Shown: piece after piece, positions 56,272 through 64,000 of the stretch
Position numbering within the stretch: position 1 is the stretch's first letter
Layout: the number at the start of each line of letters is the position of its first letter
NCBI RefSeq assembly: GCF_004794105.1
Contig: NZ_SRYR01000005.1
Coordinates: forward strand, 1-64,000
DNA length: 64,000 bases
Source: Clostridium sartagoforme
GTDB taxonomy: Bacteria; Bacillota; Clostridia; Clostridiales; Clostridiaceae
Direction of reading: 5' to 3'
Program-made: the position numbers and the translations under genes
Notes under the pieces: model-generated
The model's database searches: none
The model's input: only the letters and a program-made list of their open reading frames with translations
Told to the model about the DNA's origin: nothing

Positions 56272-57055
56272 ATTAATAGTAGAAAAACCTCTTATTCACT
56301 GTATAACTAATCATATAACTATTAATGATTGTGCTAACGTTGTACTAGCTATAGGTGGTAAACCTATTATGGCTGAGCATTGCAAAGAAGTTTCAGATAT
56401 AACATCTTCAGCCAAGTCATTAGCAGTTAACTTAGGTAATATAAGTGATAGTAGAATGACTTCAATGATGATTTCAGGAGAAGTAGCTTATAAAAAAGAA
56501 ATCCCTTCAATTATTGATATAGTTGGAGTGAACTGTAGTAATCTTAGGCGTGACTTTGCTCTAGAGTTTATAGAAAAATGTAAACCTAATGTTATTAAAG
56601 GTAATATGTCAGAAATAAAATCAATACTTGGATTAGAAACAAAGTCTAAAGGGGTTGATGTTAGTGAGGAAGATAGTACAGGAAAAAATAATATTAATGA
56701 CAATATTAATATTGTAAGAAGTCTTTCAAAGAGAACTAATTCAATTGTAGTTTCAACGGGTGAAATAGATTTAATAAGTAGTGAAAAAGAAACTTTTATA
56801 ATTGAAAATGGATGCAAAGAACTTTCAATGATAACTGGTACAGGTTGTATGTTAAATGCTTTAATTGCAACTTGTATAAGTGGTGGTGATATTTTAGAAG
56901 GGGCAATACTTGGAACTTTGATTATGGGAATCAGTGGAGAATTTTCTAAAGAAGCAAAAGGAACAGCTTCATTTAAAGTAGATTTATTAGATAATATTTC
57001 AACTATTAAAGAGATAGATATAATAGAAAAATCTAAAATAAGGGTGGTAGAGTAA
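56222..57055 (+). CDS. thiM: Hydroxyethylthiazole kinase ThiM
   Basis: Phosphorylates 4-methyl-5-(2-hydroxyethyl)thiazole for thiamine salvage. The 277-residue protein has KPLIHCITNHITINDCANVV at the start, GGKPIMAEH for thiazole contact, and TGTGCMLNALIAT with the catalytic cysteine and anion hole. Start ATG 56222 with GGAGGC at good distance, inside the end of thiW. An insertion-like SKGVDVSEEDSTGKNNINDN segment near 140-160 is polar and probably a loop. thiE follows without a gap. Confidence 0.93.
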   Translation: MREVELLIKRLLDIKNKLIVEKPLIHCITNHITINDCANVVLAIGGKPIMAEHCKEVSDITSSAKSLAVNLGNISDSRMTSMMISGEVAYKKEIPSIIDIVGVNCSNLRRDFALEFIEKCKPNVIKGNMSEIKSILGLETKSKGVDVSEEDSTGKNNINDNINIVRSLSKRTNSIVVSTGEIDLISSEKETFIIENGCKELSMITGTGCMLNALIATCISGGDILEGAILGTLIMGISGEFSKEAKGTASFKVDLLDNISTIKEIDIIEKSKIRVVE

Positions 57056-57685
57056 ATGAGATTTGATTGTAGTTTATATTTAGTAACTGATAGCACTGGA
57101 CTTGAAGAAAATGAGTTTTTAAACAAGATAGAAGAGGCTTGTAAATCAGGGATTACCTTACTTCAATTAAGAGAAAAAGATAAAACAGGTAGAGAATATC
57201 TTGAACTAGCATTTAAAGTTAAGGAAATTACTGATAAGTATAATATACCATTAATTATTGATGATAGAATAGATATTGCTATGGCTGTAGATGCTGCAGG
57301 AGTTCATGTAGGGCAAAGTGATATTAATGTAAGATATGCAAGAAAAATACTTGGAAGTAATAAGATAATAGGTGCTACAACTAAAACCCTTAAGCAGGCT
57401 GAAGAAGCTGTTAGAGAAGGGGCAGATTATCTAGGAGTTGGGGCTATATATCCAACTACAACTAAGGTTAAAACTGTAATAACTGAAGTTTCAACACTAA
57501 AAGAAATTTGTGAATTAGTAGATATACCAGTTGTAGCTATTGGTGGACTAAATGAAGAAAACTCTGATATACTTAAAGGAAGTAAGATAAGTGGAATAGC
57601 AGTAGTATCGGCAATTATGAAAGCTAAGGATATTAAAGAATCTGTAGTAGGATTAAGAGAAAAGATAAGTACTATTAAACTATAA
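57056..57685 (+). CDS. thiE: Thiamine-phosphate synthase ThiE
   Basis: Joins hydroxymethylpyrimidine diphosphate to thiazole phosphate. The 209-residue TIM barrel shows LLQLREKDKTGREYLE, the DDR metal site in IIDDRIDIAMA, HVGQSD, GATTKTLKQAEEA, DYLGVGAIYPTTTK for substrate phosphate and VAIGGLNEEN. It starts on the base after the thiM stop. With ThiW and ThiM it completes thiazole salvage. Confidence 0.95.
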   Translation: MRFDCSLYLVTDSTGLEENEFLNKIEEACKSGITLLQLREKDKTGREYLELAFKVKEITDKYNIPLIIDDRIDIAMAVDAAGVHVGQSDINVRYARKILGSNKIIGATTKTLKQAEEAVREGADYLGVGAIYPTTTKVKTVITEVSTLKEICELVDIPVVAIGGLNEENSDILKGSKISGIAVVSAIMKAKDIKESVVGLREKISTIKL

Positions 57686-58081
57686 TCATAGCTGTATTTT
57701 TATATTTAGTTTGTGAATGGATGGTAGAAATTATTAAGAACCATGATAACAAAGAGAATTAATGGTTACTTCTAGAAATCTATTAGAGATGATTAATTCT
57801 AAGAAGAACAAAGATTTAGATTTATAATTAACTAATGTGATTAACTAGAGGGAATATTGAGAAAATTTAAATTTATTTATAATTATTAAAATAACTCCGT
57901 CAAATATTGACAAGCTTACTGATGGATGATAATATAAGAAAAAATCCCTTTAAATTGATTCGAGAAATCAGCAAGGAAGTTATAGTATGCTTGTATGTTT
58001 TAGCCTTTTATTTTAAATAAGATTAAAATAAAAGATTTAGTAGAGTTATAGTAACCTTCCTTAATATTAGGAAGGTTTTTT
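57686..58081 (+). promoter_or_regulatory. Long leader with terminator before the symporter gene
   Basis: This gap has no gene. AACCTTCC (58053-58060) pairs with GGAAGGTT (58070-58077), with eight T residues, making a strong terminator about 185 bases before the symporter start. Upstream, TGATTCGAGAAATCA near 57956 is a small hairpin, and AAGGAAGTTATAGTA near 57974 competes with TTATAGTAACCTTCC for pairing in the terminator arm. This suggests an attenuator or riboswitch of unknown ligand; no known class recognised. Confidence 0.45.
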
Positions 58082-58265
58082 TTATTCTTTATAAATTAGG
58101 TATAACATGAATTTTAAGGTTTTAAATATAGTAATGTTATTAAGATAAAGAGTAAAAATATGTGCTTAGAATATAGGGCTAAATATTACATAAGTTAAGT
58201 ATATTAAACCTGATAAAGTTGTTTAGATCTGACAAGTAGGGAAATAACAATTAGGAGAAGGTATC

Positions 58266-59609
58266 ATGAAAGTAAACAACAATAATAGAGTAGCTATAAA
58301 AATGGCAATTGCTCTTATTTTAGGATTAGTAGTAGGTATAGGGTGTTTATTACTAAGAGAAAATTTAATGGCAAATGGAAATGCAGATGCATGGACAAAA
58401 ATAAATAATATTTTATTCCAAGATATATCAGCAGAAGGTGCAACAAGCGCTTTAGGTATTTTTTATATAATAGGACAGTTATTTGTTAACTCACTTCAAC
58501 TTATAATTGTACCAATGGTATTCACTTCTATAGCATTAGCTATGTGTAAGATAAGTGATACTAAGAAGCTTGGACGTATTTCATTTAAAACTATATCAGG
58601 ATTTTTAGTAACATCATTTTTTGCATTAGCATTAGCTGGAATAATAGGTTTTATAATTAAGAACTTAGGTTTATTTACTGCTAATGTGGATAATGTTACA
58701 GCACAAGTTGGAGTTGCAAGTTCAACAAATCCATTGCTTGTAATAGTAAATGTAATACCCAATAATATTATATCTGTTTTCTCAAAAAATAGTGAAGTGC
58801 TTGCAGTGGTATTTATTGCAGTAGTAACAGGATTATGTATTAATAATTTAGGTGATAAAATAAAAGTACTAAAGACTGTATTAGAAGAAGTTAACTCTAT
58901 TATTACTGTATTCTTAACTTTTGTAATAACTAAGTTTGGACCAATTGCTATATTTGTACTTATAACAAGAACCTTTGCAATATATGGCGTAGAGAATTTA
59001 AAACCAGCATTAGTATATGTAGTAGTTACAATAATTACATTATTACTATTCTTAGTATTTGGTTATGCTATATTTGTAGCAGTAGGGGCTAGACTTAACC
59101 CGTTTAAATTTGTAAAGAAAATAGGAAAAGTTGCTTTATTTGGATTCTCAACTTCATCTTCAGCAGCAACATTACCTTTAAATACAAAGACAACTACTGA
59201 AGAATTAGGTGTTGATAAGGATATTGCATCATTTATATTACCTCTTGGAATGACTGTAAATATGAATGGTACTGCAATAATGCAAGTTATAGCAACAATA
59301 TTTATAGCATCTTCAGCAGGATATGATGTAACAATAGGAAATATAGTTGTTATTTCATTAATAGCATTAATAGCATCAGTTGGTACTCCAGCAGCACCAG
59401 GAGCAGGAGCTATAATATTATTTACTGTACTTTCAGGTATGGGATATAACAATGATGGAGCAATCCTTGCTTACTCATTAATATTAGCTATAAATAGACC
59501 GATAGAAATGCTTGTAACATCTTTAAATGTAGTAGGAGATGCAGCAACAAGTGTTGTAGTTGCTAAATCTGAAGGAATGCTTGACGAAAAAGTTTATAAT
59601 GCAGATTAA
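58266..59609 (+). CDS. DAACS-family sodium:dicarboxylate/amino-acid symporter
   Basis: A 447-residue membrane transporter of the glutamate-transporter fold with eight membrane helices and two re-entrant loops. Signatures: FSTSSSAATLP (HP1), GMTVNMNGTAI (TM7), SVGTPAAPGAG (HP2) and RPIEMLVTSLNVVGDAATSV (TM8). It takes up an anionic or neutral amino acid, cystine or a dicarboxylate with sodium or protons. TM8 details needed to name the substrate are not decisive. The leader before it suggests ligand control. Confidence 0.88.
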   Translation: MKVNNNNRVAIKMAIALILGLVVGIGCLLLRENLMANGNADAWTKINNILFQDISAEGATSALGIFYIIGQLFVNSLQLIIVPMVFTSIALAMCKISDTKKLGRISFKTISGFLVTSFFALALAGIIGFIIKNLGLFTANVDNVTAQVGVASSTNPLLVIVNVIPNNIISVFSKNSEVLAVVFIAVVTGLCINNLGDKIKVLKTVLEEVNSIITVFLTFVITKFGPIAIFVLITRTFAIYGVENLKPALVYVVVTIITLLLFLVFGYAIFVAVGARLNPFKFVKKIGKVALFGFSTSSSAATLPLNTKTTTEELGVDKDIASFILPLGMTVNMNGTAIMQVIATIFIASSAGYDVTIGNIVVISLIALIASVGTPAAPGAGAIILFTVLSGMGYNNDGAILAYSLILAINRPIEMLVTSLNVVGDAATSVVVAKSEGMLDEKVYNAD

Positions 59610-59673
59610 TTTTTAGGTTGTTGTTTGAACAACCAGTGACAATAAGATAATATATGAGATTAGATATAGATTC

Positions 59674-59711
59674 AAAAGAGTTTAGTATAAAAAATACTAA
59701 GCTCTTTTTTA
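59674..59711 (+). terminator. Terminator after the symporter gene
   Basis: AAAAGAGTTTAGTAT (59674-59688) pairs with ATACTAAGCTCTTTT (59695-59709), followed by T residues. A smaller GGTTGTT/AACAACC hairpin lies at 59615-59633. Confidence 0.85.
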
Positions 59712-59900
59712 TATACAATTTACTACATTATAGCAATATCCATTAAATGGTTTATTATTAATTTACTTTATGCAATAATAAGTATTAAGAATACTATTTA
59801 TATAGATGGGGTGGATATAAATATTAGGAAATTAAGAAAAGCGTTATTTACTATTTTAATAGCTATTTTATAAGATGCTTTTAGGGGAAGGTGTTAATTT

Positions 59901-61580
59901 ATGAGAAAGGGTATAAAAATAATGCTTACTATAATGATAAGTATATTTGTAATGGGGTTCTTATCAACTACAGTAAGCGCTACTGATGATGTTGAAGATT
60001 ATTATAATGGAAGTTACTATTTCAAAAATTTTAATGTAAGTATAGAAGCTAATGATAAAAGAGAATTTATAGTTACAGAAACAATAGATGTATATTTTAA
60101 TAAAGAAATGTCAGGGATAATAAGAGGTATCAACTTAGTATCTTATTTTGAAAAATGGACAATATCAGATATATCTGTTGAAGGAGGTTCCTTTGAAGTA
60201 GAAGAAGAAGCCCACTCGAAAGATATAATAATAGATAGTGAAGGTGAAAAGGTATCTGGAGATAAGAGATATATAATTAAATATACTTTAAATTATTATG
60301 ATGATGAAGAAGTAGATGGAGATTATATATATTTAGACTTACTACCTAAGTTTACAAAGGTAGAAAATTTTAAAGCAGAAATAACATACCCAAGAGGGAG
60401 TAAGCTTGAAGATATAAGATTAATAGATTTTATCAGTGATAGCGAGAATACTAATTTGGCTAAATATAGTCTTAAAGATAATAAAATCATTGTAGAATCC
60501 ACTGATGTTATAGAAGAAAATAATGAGTTTGTAATTCATGCAAAGTTGATTGAAGGAACATTTAAAAATGCAAAAGAATATCCATATCCTTATATTATAA
60601 ATAAGGATGTTATGAATATTAATATTACTAAGGATAAAAATTATATTATAGAAAGACACTTTGAAATAGATGTTAAAAGAGGTGGGGAATTTTATCCTTC
60701 AAATGAGTATATTAAGCTTTGGGAAGGGTATGAAGATAAAATAAGCAACTTAAATATTAGTAATAGTAGTATAGAAACCTTTGATGGGAATTATATAAAT
60801 ATCCCTAAAGAGCCTGGTATTTATGACTTTGTTGTATCTTATACAATAAGTCCTAAATTAGAATATATGCAAAAAATTATAATAAAGCAGGCTTATATGT
60901 ACTGTAGGCTAAAGAATTTAGAAGTTAATATTAATTCTGAAATCCCAATAATAAAGAATAATATAAACTTTCAAGAGTTAGGAATGTATGGACTTAAAGA
61001 TAGACATTCTCTACGAACTAATAGAAATACAATCTTTTTTAACTATTTAAACAGGTTTCATCCAGATGAAGAAGTTTCTATTACATTAATTTTTGATAAT
61101 AGTGCTGAAAAAATGAAAATTTTATGGACATCTATTATAGTATCAATAGTGTCTATACTTTTATTTATAGGAATTAAGGTAAATAAAAAATCAGAAAGCA
61201 AATCTTCATTAGTTACAACAATAGCAATGTTAATTTTATCATTTATTCCTATTATTAAAATTCATATAGGAATACCTAAATTTAGTATAACTAAATTAGG
61301 TGAAGCATTAAATTTTATGCAAATAGATATTATTGTTATTCTAATGATATATACGGCTCTACGCCTTTGGAGGAAGAGTAAAGCTAGTAATAAATATATT
61401 ATTAAGAGTATAATAATATATTTATTAGCAGTAGGGTTTTTTGCAGGATTTGTATTATTAGAAATGAAAAAGCTTGATGTAAATATTTCGTTTAATATAT
61501 TAATATCTGTAATACTGTCATCATCTATAGCTTTTTTATTATCTGTATTTATATCTAAAATTAACAAAGATAAATTATAG
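59901..61580 (+). CDS. DUF2207-like membrane protein
   Basis: A 559-residue envelope protein. A signal peptide (MLTIMISIFVMGFLSTTVSA) is followed by a beta-rich extracellular domain starting YYFKNFNVSIEANDKREFIV. That start and SGIIRGINLVSYF fit the DUF2207 pattern. About five membrane helices occupy residues 410-555. The long C-terminal cytosolic part of some relatives is missing. Function unknown. Start ATG behind GGGGAAGG. Confidence 0.72.
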   Translation: MRKGIKIMLTIMISIFVMGFLSTTVSATDDVEDYYNGSYYFKNFNVSIEANDKREFIVTETIDVYFNKEMSGIIRGINLVSYFEKWTISDISVEGGSFEVEEEAHSKDIIIDSEGEKVSGDKRYIIKYTLNYYDDEEVDGDYIYLDLLPKFTKVENFKAEITYPRGSKLEDIRLIDFISDSENTNLAKYSLKDNKIIVESTDVIEENNEFVIHAKLIEGTFKNAKEYPYPYIINKDVMNINITKDKNYIIERHFEIDVKRGGEFYPSNEYIKLWEGYEDKISNLNISNSSIETFDGNYINIPKEPGIYDFVVSYTISPKLEYMQKIIIKQAYMYCRLKNLEVNINSEIPIIKNNINFQELGMYGLKDRHSLRTNRNTIFFNYLNRFHPDEEVSITLIFDNSAEKMKILWTSIIVSIVSILLFIGIKVNKKSESKSSLVTTIAMLILSFIPIIKIHIGIPKFSITKLGEALNFMQIDIIVILMIYTALRLWRKSKASNKYIIKSIIIYLLAVGFFAGFVLLEMKKLDVNISFNILISVILSSSIAFLLSVFISKINKDKL

Positions 61581-61651
61581 ATATATGAAATAATAGTATT
61601 AACTTTCTTAATAATAAACAAAACAAAGTAAAAATTGAATAATGAATAAGT

Positions 61652-61700
61652 GGAGCTACTTCTATAGGTTAAAAAAATACTTGAAGTTAGCTCCTTTTTT
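61652..61700 (+). terminator. Terminator after the DUF2207 gene
   Basis: GGAGCTACTTC (61652-61662) pairs with GAAGTTAGCTCC (61683-61694) with one bulge, followed by six T residues. The remaining 200 bases before the next gene are AT-rich without visible features. Confidence 0.82.
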
Positions 61701-61904
61701 GACAGAAGCAATTCAAATAGTGTTTAACACCTATCTTTAGCTATAATATAGTTTAGTAAGGAATTAGGAGCTATAAAAATTAATTATAATAATATTTATA
61801 GGATAAATTAATTTTATGATTGTAATTAAAAAGAGAGAAACTATGAGATATAGGGTTTAAATAGGGTAAATATAGCTATATAGTTTAGATATGGGGGAGA
61901 GGGA

Positions 61905-63581
61905 ATGTATAGAAGGATAGAGTATTTAGATAATGAGATAAAGATAAATGTAAAATTTATTAAAGAAATAGTAACATCATATCATTATCATAATAGTATT
62001 GAGTTGTTATATGTAATTAATGGGGAGTTGGAAGTAAATAAAATAGATCATAAATATATTCTAGGTGCTGGAGATTTATATATAGTTAATAATGAAGATA
62101 TTCATAGAATAAAAACTATTGGGAAAGAAAACATTATACTTATGGTACATATAAATGAAGAATTAATAAGAGAACTTCATGGTGAGCTTAGTGGAGAAAT
62201 GTTTAGGTGTAGATACATAAGAAATATTTCTCATGAGGATTATCTTTGTAATCCAGAATATTTAGAGGAAAAGAAGAGCGCTGTAGATAAAGTTATAGAT
62301 TATATATTAAAAATCTATTTTATTAATACATTATTTGAAGAAGCTTCTAGAAATAAAAGAAAACTTAAATGGCTAAATAAGAATAAGCCAATATATGATT
62401 ATTATGAGGAAAGTTTAATTGAGTTAATTATTGATGAATTTGGATTAACTGAATTTTATAGAAGAGTAGCTAATTTAGATGATGATATCCTTAAAAAGAA
62501 TTATGAGTTTAGTAGATATATTAGTGAAAATTATAGTGGGAAAATAACCTTAGACAAGCTATCTAAAAATTTAAATTTTAGTAAGTACTATATTTCTCAT
62601 CTTTTAAATGATAAAGGTTTCGGAGGTTTAAATAACTATGTAAATAATATAAGATCATATAAAGGTAGGGACTTACTTTTTAAAACAAATAAAAGTATAA
62701 ATGAGATTAGTGAAATTGTAGGTTTTAGTTCATCAGGAGCATTTATAAAAAGGTTTAAAGAAGTTTTTTTATATACACCAAGCGAATACAGGAAGATGTA
62801 TGAAGTAACTAAAGAAGATGAGATAGTTACTGAATTAGAAGATGATAAGATAGAAATTATTTTAAGAAATAGTATGAAAGATTATTTGAAATTTATAGAG
62901 AAGGTAAGGGACTTTAATGAGAGAAAGCTAATGATTAACTTACTTGAAAAGAAAAAAGTTAATAAATTTATGCCTATAATTAAATTTATTTTAAGAAGTA
63001 ACAGTCCTATAGAGGATATATTAGAATTAAAAGATAGGGATAATTTATATAAATTTGATTTGAAAAAAATTGATTTTAGTAAGGATTTAATTAGTGAAAA
63101 TTATGATATGAATTATAGATATAGTAATTTATTAAAGAGCATAAGAGAAGAAACCTATTATGAAGAGTGGATTTCAATAAGTGAGCTTATATTAGAAAAC
63201 GGTGTAGAAACACCATTATATTATTTTTATTGTTTTTTAAATAGCCTTGAATCTAATATAGTTGATTATACAGAAGATTATATAATTACTGGGGAAGAAG
63301 AAATAGGATATAAAATATTAATATTAGGAAGAAAGATAAAAGTAGATGATAATAATGAAATGCTGGATATTAAATTTAAATTACCTAAAGGATTTAATAA
63401 GGTTATAGTCCACATATTAAATTTAAATCAGCCTACTTATGAACCTATTATTAATGAAAGGGAAAAGGAAATAATAAGGAGAATAGTAATGCCACAGTGT
63501 AGATTTAATATGGTTTATAAGGATGAATTTACATTAAGTTACAAGCCAGGAGAGCAATATTTTATAGAAATTGATAAATAA
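61905..63581 (+). CDS. AraC-family transcriptional regulator with cupin sensor and C-terminal extension
   Basis: A 558-residue regulator. Residues 1-90 are a cupin-like sensor (SYHYHNSIELLYVINGELEV, GAGDLYIVNNEDIHR). Residues about 200-300 are the double helix-turn-helix (ITLDKLSKNLNFSKYYISHL, INEISEIVGFSSSGAFIKRF, TPSEYRKMY). The remaining 250 residues form an unrecognised domain, partly beta. Regulators of this size often control sugar-hydrolase or transport genes. It might act on the MATE gene 135 bases downstream. Confidence 0.85.
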   Translation: MYRRIEYLDNEIKINVKFIKEIVTSYHYHNSIELLYVINGELEVNKIDHKYILGAGDLYIVNNEDIHRIKTIGKENIILMVHINEELIRELHGELSGEMFRCRYIRNISHEDYLCNPEYLEEKKSAVDKVIDYILKIYFINTLFEEASRNKRKLKWLNKNKPIYDYYEESLIELIIDEFGLTEFYRRVANLDDDILKKNYEFSRYISENYSGKITLDKLSKNLNFSKYYISHLLNDKGFGGLNNYVNNIRSYKGRDLLFKTNKSINEISEIVGFSSSGAFIKRFKEVFLYTPSEYRKMYEVTKEDEIVTELEDDKIEIILRNSMKDYLKFIEKVRDFNERKLMINLLEKKKVNKFMPIIKFILRSNSPIEDILELKDRDNLYKFDLKKIDFSKDLISENYDMNYRYSNLLKSIREETYYEEWISISELILENGVETPLYYFYCFLNSLESNIVDYTEDYIITGEEEIGYKILILGRKIKVDDNNEMLDIKFKLPKGFNKVIVHILNLNQPTYEPIINEREKEIIRRIVMPQCRFNMVYKDEFTLSYKPGEQYFIEIDK

Positions 63582-63716
63582 AAATTGCTATGGTCATAAA
63601 TATAAATAATAAATTAAAATATAGACAATATACGATGATAAATATAGCAACAGGAAACAACATTTAAAAATATATCCTTGCTAAAATCTAAATATAAGGT
63701 TTTAGGGGGAATATGT

Positions 63717-64000
63717 ATGAATATTATAATTAAATGTAAAGAATATTTATTTGGAAAAATAGATTTGGGAGATGACAATATTAGTAGATTGCTTATTAAT
63801 CTAACTATACCATCTATTTTAGCTGTATTTGTTAATAATCTCTATCAAGTTATTGATTCTATGTTCGTAGGGAAAGTTATTGGCGAGTTAGCTATTGGGG
63901 CAGTAGCTATCGTCACTCCATTTATAGGAATTATTATGACTTTTGCTATGTTAGTTTCAACTGGAGGAGTAAATGTTTTATCTAGAAGTCTTGGTGAAAA
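63717..64000 (+). CDS. MATE family efflux transporter (partial, runs off the window)
   Basis: Only the first 94 residues are inside the window. ISRLLINLTIPSILAVFVNN, LYQVIDSMFVGKVIG and GAVAIVTPFIGIIM are the first two helices typical of MATE drug/sodium antiporters. ATG 63717 follows AGGGGGA; an ATG four bases earlier runs quickly into a stop. Confidence 0.88.
   Translation, partial: MNIIIKCKEYLFGKIDLGDDNISRLLINLTIPSILAVFVNNLYQVIDSMFVGKVIGELAIGAVAIVTPFIGIIMTFAMLVSTGGVNVLSRSLGE

Noticed and set aside
56488-57126. Long open frame on the minus strand across thiM and thiE
   Set aside because: The plus strand has certain ThiM and ThiE motifs; the antisense frame is a by-product of codon bias, with no ribosome site and no family.

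Overview
The window is very AT-rich chromosomal DNA with strong AGGAGG-type ribosome sites, U-run terminators, spore-surface genes, an adenosylcobalamin-type ribonucleotide reductase and many PTS sugar genes. This points to a saccharolytic, spore-forming Clostridium sensu stricto; the cysteine-responsive ubiG-mccB-luxS-mccA order is one known from Clostridium perfringens and relatives. The species cannot be fixed from the sequence alone. No rRNA, tRNA or CRISPR array was seen.

Layout. 0-5.6 kb is an accessory patch: the right end of an IS200/IS605-like element, an unknown protein with Mrr-nuclease-like signatures convergent with a C5-cytosine DNA methyltransferase, then a helicase gene whose 5' part is missing, then a NUDIX hydrolase. 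5.8-10 kb is a Cys-specific T-box leader and the methionine-to-cysteine operon (ubiG, mccB, luxS, mccA), with a 190-nt repeat sitting between leader and operon. 10-16.2 kb holds MupG and three CsxC-like exosporium or coat proteins, bracketed by two decayed glycosidase (GH1) remnants. 16.3-25 kb is a sucrose and glucoside block (scrB, scrA, a GH3 enzyme, a PRD regulator, a HAD phosphatase, scrK).

25-46 kb is mixed: a Fur-box flavodoxin with a DUF3793 protein, a decayed sigma factor/ABC permease locus, a Cys-rich protein, a nitroreductase, B12-dependent nrdJ, a LacI regulator divergent from a TIM-barrel protein, diaminopimelate dehydrogenase, a DEAD-box helicase, and a phosphorelay cluster (two response regulators, one with HD-GYP, an HPt protein and a hybrid kinase). 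46-50.6 kb is a textbook beta-glucoside operon (cre, promoter, RAT/terminator, licT, EIIBCA, GH1).

50.6-64 kb contains two copies of a structured RNA-like element about 3 kb apart, small secreted proteins, an ECF S component, a Dus enzyme, a TPP riboswitch followed by a second folded leader and thiW-thiM-thiE, a DAACS symporter behind a possible attenuator, a DUF2207 membrane protein, an AraC regulator and the start of a MATE transporter.

The best candidates for something undescribed are the two-copy element at 50.76 and 53.72 kb, whose helices differ in sequence but stay paired, and the folded leader between the TPP riboswitch and thiW.
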